From: Paracoccus amoyensis
GTDB taxonomy: Bacteria > Pseudomonadota > Alphaproteobacteria > Rhodobacterales > Rhodobacteraceae
DNA: 64,000 bases
Reading direction: 5' to 3'
Assembly (NCBI RefSeq): GCF_014490725.1
Contig: NZ_JACOQL010000001.1
Span: 496,001-560,000 of the forward strand
Shown here piece by piece: positions 55,627 to 64,000 of the stretch. Position numbers and translations under genes: made by a program. Each line of letters begins with the position of its first letter. Position 1 is the stretch's first letter. The notes under the pieces were generated by a model that had not been told where the DNA came from, did no database searches, and saw only the letters and a program-made list of their open reading frames with translations.

Positions 55627-56195
55627 AGCAGAACATCTCCGTTCGGGGTCGTGATCGTGGCCTGAAACTTGTCTCCGGATCGGATGCGTGGATCATCCGG
55701 CAGGGGGGCAGCCATGGGGAGAAGCAGGCGGCTGAGTCGTAGACCAAGATCGGGCAACCGGGATGAGGGATGTGTGCTGTCGCCCCAGTCAATCAGCATC
55801 GGGCTTGCGCCGTCATTGGGCATCTGGCCGCTGCCGGGCAGGGTCAGCCGCCAATGCAGATCGCCACGATTCAGCGCTGTCGTTGACGTGCCCTTGGGGG
55901 CAGGGGTCCGGTCCAGATCCGCCCGCATGATCCACCCCGCAAGCCGGGGCGGCCCATCGAAACCATCCAGACCAAACCAGCGGTATCGTGCGGGCGCAGT
56001 CGCCGCCGGATCAAAGGCGATCAGTTCCAGATATTCGCCGGGCCCAAGCGACAGCAGCATATTATGCGTGCCCATCAGGGGATGTTTGCCGCCCGAGCTT
56101 GGGCTGACGCCCAGCTTGTCCTGCAACCACGCCGCGCCTTCGGTCAGATCACGGGTGGCGATTGCGATATGGTCGAATGCCGGGCCGCTTTTCAA
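55623..56195 (-). CDS. VOC family protein (glyoxalase-like)
   Basis: A 190-residue protein of the vicinal-oxygen-chelate fold: [23 protein letters not shown], then [29 protein letters not shown], then a second half with [13 protein letters not shown]. The proposed start is TTG 56195, which overlaps the trpA stop as TTGA and gives family-like length. The longer frame into trpA is unsupported. Function beyond the fold is unknown. Confidence 0.75.
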   Translation of the reverse strand: MKSGPAFDHIAIATRDLTEGAAWLQDKLGVSPSSGGKHPLMGTHNMLLSLGPGEYLELIAFDPAATAPARYRWFGLDGFDGPPRLAGWIMRADLDRTPAPKGTSTTALNRGDLHWRLTLPGSGQMPNDGASPMLIDWGDSTHPSSRLPDLGLRLSRLLLPMAAPLPDDPRIRSGDKFQATITTPNGDVLL

Positions 56196-56989
56196 CCGCG
56201 ATGCGCTCCCTCTGCAAGTTCTTTGACAAAGGACAGGATTTCCGGGACCGGGCGCCCTTCGGCGATATGTTTGACGATGGCGCTGCCCACGACGCAACCA
56301 TCGGCCACGGCTGCGGTCTGTTGCGCCGCTTCGGCGGTCGAGATGCCAAAGCCCACGACGACGGGCAGATTGGCGGCCTTGGCGACGCGGGCCACTTCGG
56401 GGGCAATATCGGCGGCGTTGGCGGACGGGCCGCCGGTAATCCCGGTCACGCTGACGTAATAGACAAAGCCGCTGGTGTTCCTGACCACAGCGGGCAGGCG
56501 GCGGTCATCGGTCGTCGGCGTGGCCAGACGGATAAAGTTCAACCCCGCCTTCTGCGCGGGAAGACAAAGCTCTGCGTCTTCCTCGGGCGGCAGATCGACA
56601 ATGATCAGGCCATCGACACCCGCATCCACGGCATCGACAAGAAACTGATCCACCCCGCCTTGGCGCGCGTAAATCGGGTTGTAATAGCCCATCAACACGA
56701 CTGGGGTTTCGTTATCGGTCTTGCGGAACTCTTTCAGGATCGCCAGCGTCCGGGTCACGCTGCCACCAGCCGCCAACGCACGCTGACCGGCTGCCTGAAT
56801 GGTCGCACCATCGGCCATCGGGTCGGTGAAGGGCATGCCCAATTCGATCACATCAACACCGGCTTCGGGCAGGCCGCGCATGATCTGCAACGTGGTCGCA
56901 TCGTCGGGGTCGGATGCCATGATATAGGTCACGAACGCCTTTTTGCCCTCGGCCTTCAGCGCCGCAAATCTGTCATCGATTCTGGTCAT
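56192..56989 (-). CDS. trpA: Tryptophan synthase alpha chain
   Basis: Cleaves indole-3-glycerol phosphate to indole and glyceraldehyde 3-phosphate. The 265-residue barrel has catalytic E49 in [12 protein letters not shown] and D60 in [10 protein letters not shown]. The phosphate-binding glycines lie in [11 protein letters not shown] and [14 protein letters not shown]. trpB is not in the window, so trpA is separate here. It is divergent from ychF, with 133 bases between. Confidence 0.95.
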   Translation of the reverse strand: MTRIDDRFAALKAEGKKAFVTYIMASDPDDATTLQIMRGLPEAGVDVIELGMPFTDPMADGATIQAAGQRALAAGGSVTRTLAILKEFRKTDNETPVVLMGYYNPIYARQGGVDQFLVDAVDAGVDGLIIVDLPPEEDAELCLPAQKAGLNFIRLATPTTDDRRLPAVVRNTSGFVYYVSVTGITGGPSANAADIAPEVARVAKAANLPVVVGFGISTAEAAQQTAAVADGCVVGSAIVKHIAEGRPVPEILSFVKELAEGAHRG

Positions 56990-57122
56990 CTTGTTACTCG
57001 CATCCGTCCCTGTCGTTTCTCCAAGCACTAGCCCGCATGATCGGTATACGCAATGCGCACAGGCTGGACTTGCAGGGGGCCACATCTTATGTGTGCGCGG
57101 AACTAAGGCTAAGGGTGAAGAA

Positions 57123-58220
57123 ATGGGCTTTCGCATGGGTATCGTCGGACTTCCGAATGTCGGTAAGTCGACCCTGTTCAACGCATTGACGAAAACGGCT
57201 GCTGCGCAGGCTGCGAACTTCCCGTTCTGCACGATCGAACCCAATGTCGGCGAAGTGGCGGTGCCCGATCAGCGGCTGGACAAGCTGGCCGCCATTGCAG
57301 GGTCAAAGCAGATCATCCCGACCCGGATCACCTTTGTCGATATCGCGGGCCTTGTGAAAGGCGCATCCAAAGGCGAAGGTCTGGGCAACCAGTTTCTTGC
57401 CAATATCCGCGAAGTCGATGCCATCGCCCATGTGCTGCGCTGTTTCGAAGACGGCGACGTGACCCATGTCGAAGGCCGCGTCGATCCGATCGCCGATGCC
57501 GAAACCATCGAAACCGAATTGATGATTGCGGATCTGGAAAGTCTGGAAAAGCGGCTGTCCAACATCAGCCGCAAGATCAATGCAGGCGACAAGCAGGCCA
57601 AGGAAGACGCGCGCCTGATGAACGCCGCCAAAGAGGCCCTGGAAGCCGGCAGGCCCGCCCGCACCGTTGACGTCGCCGATGATGACCGTAAGGCGTGGAA
57701 CATGCTGCAACTTCTGACCGCCAAGCCGGTCCTTTATGTCTGCAATGTCGAAGAAGACAAAGCCGCCACCGGCAATGCCCAAAGTGACCGCGTCGCGAAA
57801 ATGGCAGCCGAACAGGGGGCAGGGCAGGTCGTCATCTCGGCCAAGATCGAAGAGGAAATCAGCCAGCTTTCCAGCGACGAAGCGGAAATGTTCCTTGAGG
57901 AAATGGGCCTGCACGAAGCCGGCCTGGATCGCCTGATCCGCGCAGGTTACGCGTTGCTGGGCCTGCAAACCTATTTCACCGTCGGCCCGAAAGAGGCCCG
58001 CGCCTGGACCATCCGTAAAGGCACGCTGGCCCCGCAAGCCGCCGGCGTGATTCACGGCGATTTCGAGCGTGGCTTTATCCGCGCCGAAACCGTCGGCTAT
58101 GACGACTATATTGCCGGCAATGGCGAGGCCGGTGCACGCGAGGCAGGCAAGTTCCGCGTCGAAGGAAAAACCTATGAAGTCAAGGATGGCGACGTCCTTC
58201 ACTTCCTTTTCAATGCCTGA
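57123..58220 (+). CDS. ychF: Redox-regulated ATPase YchF
   Basis: Obg-like P-loop ATPase, 365 residues. G1 is [13 protein letters not shown]3 is [20 protein letters not shown], and the unusual ATP-specific G4 region lies near LYVCNVEE. A coiled-coil middle and C-terminal TGS domain ([20 protein letters not shown]) follow. It associates with ribosomes and is linked to oxidative stress. Start 57123 is MGFRMGIVG, after GAAG. Confidence 0.95.
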   Translation: MGFRMGIVGLPNVGKSTLFNALTKTAAAQAANFPFCTIEPNVGEVAVPDQRLDKLAAIAGSKQIIPTRITFVDIAGLVKGASKGEGLGNQFLANIREVDAIAHVLRCFEDGDVTHVEGRVDPIADAETIETELMIADLESLEKRLSNISRKINAGDKQAKEDARLMNAAKEALEAGRPARTVDVADDDRKAWNMLQLLTAKPVLYVCNVEEDKAATGNAQSDRVAKMAAEQGAGQVVISAKIEEEISQLSSDEAEMFLEEMGLHEAGLDRLIRAGYALLGLQTYFTVGPKEARAWTIRKGTLAPQAAGVIHGDFERGFIRAETVGYDDYIAGNGEAGAREAGKFRVEGKTYEVKDGDVLHFLFNA

Positions 58221-58290
58221 TCTGAAGGGGCGGGCGAAAAAGCGGAAAACCCGCTTGCACCCGCCCGCACTCACGTTTAGACGGATCGGC

Positions 58291-58380
58291 GGAGTGGTGG
58301 CCGAGTGGTCGAAGGCACACCCCTGCTAAGGGTGCAGGCGGGAAACCGTCTCGAGGGTTCGAATCCCTTCCACTCCGCCA
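58291..58380 (+). tRNA. tRNA-Ser (anticodon GCU)
   Basis: The acceptor stem GGAGTGG pairs with CCACTCC and is followed by G and encoded CCA. The anticodon loop is CTGCTAA with GCT. The long variable arm around GCAGGCGGGAAACCGTCTC marks a class II tRNA, and TTCGAATC is the T loop. Confidence 0.95.
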
Positions 58381-58405
58381 CTTGCACAGTGCAAACCCGA
58401 AAACA

Positions 58406-58426
58406 GGTCCATCGCGGGGCCTTTTT
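58406..58426 (+). terminator. Intrinsic terminator after tRNA-Ser
   Basis: GGTCC (58406-58410) and GGGCC (58417-58421) with one T-G pair form a short stem, followed by five Ts. A palindrome TTGCAC-A-GTGCAA lies just before it at 58382-58394. Confidence 0.6.
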
Positions 58427-59124
58427 CTTTATGTGCCAAAGGGGTTTGCGGGGACCATCCGCCCTTCGGAGACTGGCCAGCCGCGCGAGATCGGTCTCCG
58501 AACGCCCACCGTCTCTTTCCACCCGCCCTGCGCTCCCGGCGAGACGGATTCAAAACCCCCATACATTTCAATGAACTGATCGGGCCGCGTTGCGCCCGTG
58601 TTTCGCCGGTTCCGGCTTGTCTCAAAGCAGGCGGAGACGCCGGATGCAGGATGATGCTGTGCGCGGCGAGCGACGCCGCTGTGTCCCACAGGGTTCTTCC
58701 GGGGCCGGAAGGCCGCTTCGTCGCTGATCGAAAATCCTCACGAGGCGTGATAGTGGGGCGATACCAGTGGCTTTGACGGGCTGCCCGTGGCTTGGTCGGA
58801 ACACTGGACAACGCGGACCCGCAGTCAGTCATTGAGGCTCTGGACGCGTCAGGCATCGCCTATGTGCGTTCAACTGTGAATGGCAACATTCTGTTGAACA
58901 TCAACGGCATGGGTCAGGTTTCCTATCGGGAAGCCGTGCGGCTTGGCGTCATCAATTTCAGCTGCGCCTGAGAACGAGCAGGCGAGACATAGGAAAGAGA
59001 TGCAATAGGTTGGGAGGCCTTCGGGCCTTCCGGCCATTCGCCTTGGAAACATGAGGCGGAATGGCGTAGGCGGATAGGCAGAGATTTTTCTCTAACGATT
59101 TGAAATGCAGCAGTTTTTATAAAT
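58427..59124. other. Gene-poor segment between tRNA-Ser and tRNA-Ala
   Basis: Nearly 700 bases with no intact gene. Several open frames exist on the minus strand, but they are low-complexity, arginine- and proline-rich, or read through the tRNA. The only coding-like stretch is the remnant at 58777-58971. A TTCG-capped hairpin is at 59014-59028. An imperfect inverted repeat (GCCATTCGCC with GGCGGAATGGC) is at about 59029-59063. Confidence 0.5.
58777..58971 (+). pseudogene. 3' remnant of an unidentified gene
   Basis: An open frame of about 64 codons without a start, ending at TGA 58969-58971, has non-random protein-like composition (LDNADPQSVIEALDASGIAY, then LLNINGMGQVSYREAVRLGV). A stop (58774) and unrelated sequence precede it. 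I do not recognise the parent family. It looks like the C-terminal end of a degraded gene stranded downstream of tRNA-Ser, a common integration target. Confidence 0.4.
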
Positions 59125-59200
<76 letters not shown>

Positions 59201-59381
59201 ACCGGAGGTCTGCGATGCGTTTTGGCGCCTCGCTGTGGAGGGTCGTATAGGGGGGGCGCAAGGTGGGTGCAAGGGAAAAATTCGTCTCTATCGAATGATT
59301 TTCTGCAAGCGGAGAAATATGCGGGATTCATCCGATTCTGGATCGGAAACGGAGCCGCCCGTTTCCGATTTTGTCTGTCTC

Positions 59382-59780
59382 TTAGTGATCGCGACCGGTG
59401 AGTTTGTCGACGCTTATCGGGCCAGGGCCGGCGACGGCGATATACAGGAAGACGAAGCAGAACAGGATCGCTGCATCACCGCCGTTCAGGGCGGGAACCG
59501 GGTTCATCGGGGCATGGACCATCCAATAGGCAAACGCCATCAACCCGGAAAGAAGGAAAGCCACGGGCCGAGAGAACAGGCCGATGACCAGCAGTGCGCC
59601 GCCGATCAGTTCCATGATTCCTGCGAACCAGAATTGTGAGAAAACCGGCGGAAAGGCACGATCGCTGGCCGGAATGCCCAGAATTTTTTGGGTGCCATGG
59701 GCCATGAAGATCAGGGCCGAGACGATGCGCAGCACGCTGCGCATCTGGGGTTCGTATCGCCCAAGTGATTTGAAAAGCAT
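59382..59780 (-). CDS. DoxX family membrane protein
   Basis: A 132-residue protein with four membrane helices: VLRIVSALIFMAHGTQKIL, FAGIMELIGGALLVIGLF, VAFLLSGLMAFAYWMV and AILFCFVFLYIAVAG. The family covers DoxD-like quinone-associated and uncharacterised redox-related membrane proteins. ATG 59780 is used because an upstream extension is unlike the family. Confidence 0.85.
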   Translation of the reverse strand: MLFKSLGRYEPQMRSVLRIVSALIFMAHGTQKILGIPASDRAFPPVFSQFWFAGIMELIGGALLVIGLFSRPVAFLLSGLMAFAYWMVHAPMNPVPALNGGDAAILFCFVFLYIAVAGPGPISVDKLTGRDH

Positions 59781-59833
59781 GAAAAGTCCTCGGTTTATTG
59801 CCAGTGCAACTGTCGAGGAATTTTCAGATTGCG

Positions 59834-60148
59834 TCAATCTTCGTCGTCGTTTGCAACATCTGCGATGTCATCCAGCGATACATCGCCGTCGTCATCGTCT
59901 TCTTCCAGCAGATCATCGTCGATATCACCGCCGTCATCATCCAGATCGTCATCATCGACCAGATCATCATCATCGTCATTCGCCGATGTCTTTTCACTGA
60001 CCAATGCTTTGCCACGACCTTCATTCAGGCTTTCCAGCGTGAACTGGCTGCCGCAAGCCGGGCAGGTCGTCGGATCGTTCTTCAGATCATAGAAGCGCGT
60101 TGCGCAATGCGGGCACAGGCGTTTCGTACCCCATTCTTCTTTGGGCAT
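59834..60148 (-). CDS. TIGR02300 family protein (acidic, zinc-ribbon)
   Basis: A 104-residue protein. An N-terminal zinc ribbon with LCPHCATRFYDLKNDP and TCPACGSQF carries the FYDLN motif that names the family. It is followed by a nearly pure Asp/Glu tail (DDDDDLVDDDDLDDDGG). Restricted to alphaproteobacteria; function unknown. Low-complexity DNA (GATCATCATC repeats on the plus strand at 59890-59980) encodes the tail. Confidence 0.9.
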   Translation of the reverse strand: MPKEEWGTKRLCPHCATRFYDLKNDPTTCPACGSQFTLESLNEGRGKALVSEKTSANDDDDDLVDDDDLDDDGGDIDDDLLEEDDDDGDVSLDDIADVANDDED

Positions 60149-60275
60149 GGCATTCTCCTTCCGCCGCGTTTAGGGAATTTGGTGGTCCCCCTGCCACAGG
60201 CAAATGGGGGTGTCAAAGGCTTTCTAGGTCAAACCTTGCGGCAATATATGTCGCTGCCAGAAAAGCGAAAGGGTT

Positions 60276-60938
60276 ATGGGCAACAGGATTACGGTCAGCC
60301 AGGGGATCACGCTGCTGGTGCGGCGTTCTGCCCGTGCGCGACGGATGACCCTTCGGGTTCCGCGCGACGGAGGCCAGCCGGTGCTGACCTTGCCGAAATC
60401 TGTCGCGCTGTCCGAAGGACAGGCATTTGCCGAATCCAAAGCCGAATGGTTGCAGGCTGCGGTTGCGCGAATGCCCGGCCCGTCGATCATCGGTCACGGC
60501 TCGGTTTTGCCGGTCGAGGGGCAACGCCTGATCGTGACACCGGCTTCCGTTCGGATGGTGCAGATCGAGGGCGGTCATCTGCTGGTCCCGTCTGCGCGTC
60601 CGACCGGGCCGGTGATTCAGGCATTTTTGAAGCATCGCGCCCATCAGCGGCTTGGGCCAGCCTGTGATCGCTTTGCCGCGGCACTGGGCAAGCCGGTTCG
60701 GGCGATCGCCTTGCGGGACACGAAATCCCGATGGGGCAGTTGCACATCAGACGGACGGCTGATGTTTTCGTGGCGTCTGGCGATGGCCCCGCCGGTCGTG
60801 CTGGAATATGTCGCGGCGCATGAAGTTGCGCATCTGGCGCATATGGACCATTCGCCGCGCTTCTGGGCCGCAGTGGATGCGCTGATGCCCGGATATGGCG
60901 TGCTCGGACCTGGCTGCGCCATCACGGAGCAGAGTTGA
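60276..60938 (+). CDS. YgjP-like metallopeptidase (DUF45/M48-related)
   Basis: A 220-residue protein. An N-terminal beta-rich part (ARRMTLRVPRDGGQPVLTLP) precedes the RWGSCTSDGRLMFSWRLAMAP signature and the zinc motif HEVAHLAHMDHSPRFW. The HExxH plus downstream histidine resembles SprT/WLM-like proteases. Substrate unknown. Confidence 0.88.
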   Translation: MGNRITVSQGITLLVRRSARARRMTLRVPRDGGQPVLTLPKSVALSEGQAFAESKAEWLQAAVARMPGPSIIGHGSVLPVEGQRLIVTPASVRMVQIEGGHLLVPSARPTGPVIQAFLKHRAHQRLGPACDRFAAALGKPVRAIALRDTKSRWGSCTSDGRLMFSWRLAMAPPVVLEYVAAHEVAHLAHMDHSPRFWAAVDALMPGYGVLGPGCAITEQS

Positions 60939-60989
60939 TGGCCTGGAAATTCCGAAGCGACTGAACGGGTCTTGACGATGGCTTGATCT

Positions 60990-60999
60990 GTGATCACAT
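60990..60999. promoter_or_regulatory. Palindrome TGTGATCACA before the GntR gene
   Basis: A perfect 10-base palindrome lies 7 bases before the GntR-family start codon, overlapping where the ribosome or polymerase would bind. It is a plausible autoregulatory operator for the dimeric regulator. Confidence 0.45.
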
Positions 61000-61006
61000 T
61001 TCGCGA

Positions 61007-61654
61007 ATGACAGTCAACCGCCCTTCAGATCCCGCCGCGCATGAACGCCTTTACCGCAGCCTGCGCAGTCGCATCATGTTGGGAGAGTTGCCGCCGGGCA
61101 AGGCGCTGACGTTGCGCGGGATTGCGCGTGAATATCACCTGTCGATGACCCCGGCACGTGAAACGGTGCGCAGGCTGGTCGCGGAAGGGGCGCTGACGCT
61201 GTCTGCCTCGGGGCGGGTCACGACGCCGGCCTTGTCCGATGACCGGATCGAAGAACTGGCCGCCCTTCGCGCGTTGATCGAACCTGAACTGGCCGCTCGT
61301 GCGTTGCCGCGCGCCCATTTCGCGTTGATCGACCGTCTTGCGCAGATGAATGCCCGGATTGCCGATGCCGTCGAAAATCACGATGCAGTTGGTTATATCC
61401 GGTGCAATCTGGAATTCCATCGCATGCTGTATCTTCGCGCACAGGCACCGGCGATGCTGGCGATGCTTGAAACGATCTGGCTTCAGCTGGGGCCAACGAT
61501 GCGCGCATTGTATGGGCGCGTGAAACGCAATGAGCCGCCGCGCCATCACCGCATGATCCTGGCAGCATTAAGGGCAGGGGATGAGCCTGCCCTCCGCCTC
61601 GCTGTTCGTGCGGACGTCACCCATGGGCTGCGCCATCTGACGGCGACCGATTGA
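61007..61654 (+). CDS. GntR family transcriptional regulator (FCD domain)
   Basis: A 215-residue regulator. The N-terminal winged helix contains RLYRSLRSRIMLGELPPGKALTLRGIA and LSMTPARETVRRLVAEGAL. The all-helical C-terminal FCD ligand-binding domain has ELAALRALIEPELAARAL and metal-site histidines in LEFHRMLY and HHRMI. Ligands are usually organic acids; none is evident from neighbours. It converges with the YSC84-like gene. Confidence 0.88.
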   Translation: MTVNRPSDPAAHERLYRSLRSRIMLGELPPGKALTLRGIAREYHLSMTPARETVRRLVAEGALTLSASGRVTTPALSDDRIEELAALRALIEPELAARALPRAHFALIDRLAQMNARIADAVENHDAVGYIRCNLEFHRMLYLRAQAPAMLAMLETIWLQLGPTMRALYGRVKRNEPPRHHRMILAALRAGDEPALRLAVRADVTHGLRHLTATD

Positions 61655-61659
61655 TGGTC

Positions 61660-62268
61660 TTAGCTGCGGACGGGCATTCCCAATGACCCAAGGGTCGGGA
61701 TGGATGAGGGAATGATGCGGTTGTATTTGGTGCCCTCGATCGCGGCGCCTGCCATCAAACCGGCCTGACCAAAGATCATTGCCACCACCGGATATTGTGC
61801 GGTGACAGTATCTGCGCCAAGCGCCATTCCGCCCGCGGGAATGGCATAGAACGCGTCTGCACCCGCAACCCAACCGGGCGCGGCCCGGAACGCGGCCAGT
61901 GCCATATCCGATTGGAAGATCAGCACATGCGCATATTGCTGGGCACCAGCCTGAAAGCCGAAACTGGCCTGCGTGGCCGAATAATAATCCACCGTGGCAC
62001 CATTGATGCGCAACGCGCCCTGACCATAGGCACCGCCCACGCCAAGGGCTGCTTCCGTCATCAGCGGCATATACAGAACACCTTTGGCACCGTCGATCAG
62101 CCCCTGAGCCGAGGAATAGTTCTGGACCAGAAACTGATGCGTCGCATCGACCCGCGCGTCCAGCGATGCGGTGGCGTTCGTGCCGACAGCATTGCTGCAT
62201 CCGGCCAGAATAAGCGCCCCGCCACCGGCTAAAAGACCACGTCTGGAAATGCCCTTGGTATCGCTCAT
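61660..62268 (-). CDS. YSC84-related lipoprotein
   Basis: A 202-residue protein with a twin-arginine-like signal (SRRGLLAGGGALILAGC) ending in a lipobox, so C24 should be lipid-modified. The mature part matches the YSC84/lipid-binding SYLF-type domain: GAKGVLYMPLMTEAALGVGGAYGQGAL, YYSATQASFGFQAGAQQYAHVLIFQ. The family binds phosphoinositides and actin in eukaryotes; the bacterial role is unknown. Confidence 0.83.
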   Translation of the reverse strand: MSDTKGISRRGLLAGGGALILAGCSNAVGTNATASLDARVDATHQFLVQNYSSAQGLIDGAKGVLYMPLMTEAALGVGGAYGQGALRINGATVDYYSATQASFGFQAGAQQYAHVLIFQSDMALAAFRAAPGWVAGADAFYAIPAGGMALGADTVTAQYPVVAMIFGQAGLMAGAAIEGTKYNRIIPSSIPTLGSLGMPVRS

Positions 62269-62737
62269 GTTGTCGCCTCGCTAAATTTATTGTGTTTGCC
62301 ACTTGTTGACGTGAACTTACCGGTTTTGGGGCACAGTGTCACGGGGTTGCACCCGTTGACGGCGGCAAGTTGCCGTGATCGCAATGATGAATATGCCCAG
62401 GATCGGTCGTCATCAGCGGATGGGCGGTTGCAGCCGGTCGCGAAAGCGGGATTCGACCATTGCTCAAGGTTAGCTGGCTGAATTGTATGAGCAAAATCAG
62501 GTTTGAAATCGGATTTGCAAGCGTCCGTCACTTACGGTTTGGGACCATTTCATGTGTCGCCAAGGTCAATCCCGCTGCCATCCAAAGGGTGAAGCCGGAC
62601 ATGATGTCTTGTCGCATCAATTCCTCGGACAACATAAAGGCAACGGAATATTTCCGACACGACGATATGGCATGCCGTCGTGTCGATATCTCGGATCTAT
62701 TTGCCGTCTTGTTCGAATTGATGACCTCTGGCCTTCG
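62269..62737. other. Intergenic region between the YSC84-like gene and hemB 3' end
   Basis: About 470 bases with no convincing gene. Open frames on the plus strand here run into the hemB antisense strand and show no family features. A perfect 10-bp inverted repeat is listed separately. Confidence 0.45.
62655..62685. repeat. Perfect 10-bp inverted repeat downstream of hemB
   Basis: CGACACGACG (62655-62664) and CGTCGTGTCG (62676-62685) flank an 11-base spacer that includes GGCATGCC-like sequence. It lies 52 bases beyond the hemB stop. There is no T-run on the minus strand, so if it serves as a 3' end it is not a classic terminator. Confidence 0.45.
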
Positions 62738-63736
62738 TCACTTTTCCAACGCTTCGGCCACCAGCGGCGCGAAATATGTCAGCACCCCGTCACAGCCCGC
62801 ACGGCGGAAGCACAGCAGGCTTTCAAACATCGCATCGCGCGACAGCCAGCCGTTGCGGATCGCGCCTTCAAGCATCGCGTATTCGCCACTGACCTGATAG
62901 GCGAATGTCGGGGCACCAAACTGGTCTTTGACCGCGCGGCAGATGTCCAGATAGGGCATACCCGGTTTGACCATCACCATATCTGCGCCCTCGGCCAGAT
63001 CGCGGGCCACGCAGCGGATCGCCTCGTCCCGGTTCGCCGGATTCACCTGATAGGTTTTCTTGTCACCGACCAGTCGGCCTGACGCGCCAACGGCGTCCCG
63101 GAAGGGGCCGTAGAAGGCACTGGCAAATTTCGCAGCATAGGACAGGATCGCGACGTTTTTATGGCCTGCCGATTCCAACGCCATGCGCAGGGCGGCGATA
63201 CGCCCATCCATCATGTCCGAGGGGCCAAGCAGGTCGGCACCGGCATCGGCTTGCGCCAGCGCCATCTTGACCAAAGCCTCGACAGTTTCATCGTTCAGGA
63301 TTTCGCCATCGACGACGATGCCGTCGTGACCATTCGCGTTATAGGGATCAAGCGCGATATCGGTCATCACGGTCAGGTCGGGTGCAACCTCTTTCACCGC
63401 GCGGATCGCCAGATTTCCAATGTTGTCAGGATCCCACGCGCGTTCGCAGGTTTCGGTTTTCAGATCCTGATCCGAATGCGGGAAAATGCAGATCGCGGGG
63501 ATGCCAAGCTGGGCTGCCCGTTCGGCTGCCCGTTTCGCCCCGTCCAGGGTCAACCGCTCGACCCCCGGCATCGACGGGATTTCCCCTTCGGCACCTGCGA
63601 TTTCGGTCACGAAGATCGGCCAAATCAGATTGTCGGTCGTCAGATTCACCTCGGACACCATGGCACGAATGCTGGGCGTGCGGCGCAGACGGCGCAGACG
63701 GGTCGCGGGGAAGGGGGCGATGATCGGGGTTGTCAT
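62738..63736 (-). CDS. hemB: Delta-aminolevulinic acid dehydratase (porphobilinogen synthase)
   Basis: Condenses two 5-aminolevulinate molecules to porphobilinogen for heme, and so also feeds the cytochromes matured by the Ccm genes here. The 332-residue enzyme has the Schiff-base lysines K203 (SYAAKFASAFYGPFRDA) and K257 (MVMVKPGMPYLD). The metal region reads DIALDPYNANGHDG, with aspartates in place of the cysteine zinc ligands, so it belongs to the zinc-independent, probably magnesium-type group. ATG 63736 has GGAAG upstream. Confidence 0.95.
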   Translation of the reverse strand: MTTPIIAPFPATRLRRLRRTPSIRAMVSEVNLTTDNLIWPIFVTEIAGAEGEIPSMPGVERLTLDGAKRAAERAAQLGIPAICIFPHSDQDLKTETCERAWDPDNIGNLAIRAVKEVAPDLTVMTDIALDPYNANGHDGIVVDGEILNDETVEALVKMALAQADAGADLLGPSDMMDGRIAALRMALESAGHKNVAILSYAAKFASAFYGPFRDAVGASGRLVGDKKTYQVNPANRDEAIRCVARDLAEGADMVMVKPGMPYLDICRAVKDQFGAPTFAYQVSGEYAMLEGAIRNGWLSRDAMFESLLCFRRAGCDGVLTYFAPLVAEALEK

Positions 63737-63789
63737 TGGGTCTTCCTTTCGGGGCTGGCCGATGCGCGGACAAAGATCACGGCCCATGT

Positions 63790-63824
63790 CTTTCTTTCGT
63801 CTTTCTTTCGACCGCTTTCTTTCG
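63790..63824. repeat. Three copies of CTTTCTTTCG upstream of hemB
   Basis: CTTTCTTTCG occurs at 63790-63799, 63801-63810 and 63815-63824, in the divergent region between hemB and the next gene. Spacing is 11 and 14 bases. It may be a binding site cluster or a slipped-strand repeat. Confidence 0.5.
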
Positions 63825-63873
63825 GCTGCCGCACGTTTTAAGGTCGCGACCGAATAAGAACAAGGAAGCCTGC

Positions 63874-64000
63874 ATGGCCATTTTGCATAGCTTGTTGGCT
63901 TTTCTGGACAGTCGGTCCTTTGGCACCGTGTGGTATTGGCTTTTGCTGCTGGGCCTGTGGTCTGCGACCGGGCGCAGCATTCTTGGCGTGCCAGCGGAAA
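63874..64000 (+). CDS. Membrane protein resembling 'component of SufBCD complex' (3' truncated)
   Basis: The gene runs off the window after 42 codons. AAGGAAG lies seven bases before ATG. The visible protein (FLDSRSFGTVWYWLLLLGLW, then SILGVP) has the RSF-x-x-WYW-helix-x-LGVP pattern of a Rhodobacteraceae membrane protein that databases call a component of the SufBCD complex, a name without known biochemical basis. Divergent from hemB. Confidence 0.55.
   Translation, partial: MAILHSLLAFLDSRSFGTVWYWLLLLGLWSATGRSILGVPAE

Noticed and set aside
58326..58856. Minus-strand open frame of 176 codons over tRNA-Ser
   Set aside because: It reads through the tRNA (ending in translated tRNA sequence) and is arginine- and proline-rich. 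This is a well-known false ORF type next to tRNA genes.
59014..59063. TTCG hairpin and imperfect inverted repeat before tRNA-Ala
   Set aside because: No T-run, no flanking duplication and no transposase nearby, so neither a terminator nor an insertion-sequence end can be supported.
58291..59124. Attachment site of an integrated element at tRNA-Ser
   Set aside because: I looked for a second copy of the tRNA 3' end downstream and found none, and there is no integrase gene.
62460..63082. Plus-strand open frames opposite the hemB 3' end
   Set aside because: They overlap hemB antisense, have no family motifs and no good ribosome sites.

Overview
The window is a dense, high-GC stretch of an alphaproteobacterial chromosome. 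It looks like Rhodobacteraceae/Paracoccaceae, most probably Paracoccus or a close relative. Pointers are a membrane-anchored cytochrome c552 very like Paracoccus CycM, class I lysyl-tRNA synthetase, DUF3572 beside a PleD-like protein, a TIGR02300 protein, a 'component of SufBCD complex' start, and a holin/N-acetylmuramidase pair of the gene-transfer-agent (GTA) type. No insertion sequence, CRISPR array, rRNA operon or intact prophage is visible, and almost everything is core or lineage-core.

Layout. 1-2.5 kb: end of an indolepyruvate ferredoxin oxidoreductase gene, murI and ccmE. 2.5-3.8 kb: an endolysin-holin pair behind an exact TTAA-N7-TTAA CtrA-type box and closed by a terminator. 3.9-6.3 kb: ccmF and ccmH. 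6.3-8.2 kb: a crotonase, a Nudix hydrolase and a DUF983 protein. 8.3-11.8 kb: a cyclic-di-GMP block made of a degenerate PleD-type cyclase, DUF3572, an H-NOX-like protein without its heme ligand, and an HNOBA-like/GGDEF cyclase. 11.8-16 kb: nadD, dacB, a TerB protein and lysK. 16.1-18.4 kb: a large beta-helix (tailspike-like) protein with a CtrA-like box upstream. 18.6-25.1 kb: acetate block (acs, DUF485-actP, then a second two-gene sodium:solute symporter). 25.2-29.9 kb: small unknowns, the SRP RNA gene, a frameshifted cpdB-like gene, an SRPBCC protein and prephenate dehydratase. 30-37.8 kb: cycM and a yejABEF transporter with a coupled glycosyltransferase. 37.8-42.9 kb: cysS, a squalene/phytoene-synthase-like protein and a PotBCA-type transporter without its binding protein.

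42.9-48.0 kb: a minus-strand run of a small membrane protein, a CoxE-like vWA protein, an M48 protease, a membrane alpha/beta hydrolase, a P450 and a YjbR protein. 48.1-50.1 kb: a Fur-family regulator, a MetX-like hydrolase and a YigZ protein. 50.1-57.0 kb: a long minus-strand series: ccdA, a HAD phosphatase, recR, ybaB, dnaX, a DjlA-like protein, a GNAT, a VOC protein and trpA. 57.1-64 kb: ychF, tRNA-Ser(GCU), a decayed segment, tRNA-Ala(GGC), DoxX, TIGR02300, a YgjP-like protease, a GntR regulator, a YSC84-like lipoprotein, hemB and the start of one more gene.

Three themes link the genes. Cytochrome c assembly is represented by ccmE, ccmF, ccmH, ccdA, hemB and the client CycM. Acetate use is represented by acs and two symporters. 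The most interesting theme is a possible dispersed GTA set: the lysis pair and the beta-helix protein both sit 60-70 bases downstream of CtrA-type boxes, with a c-di-GMP block between them that shows sequence-level loss of phospho-acceptor, I-site and heme-ligand residues. The GTA link rests on family knowledge plus motifs; the regulatory links are inference.
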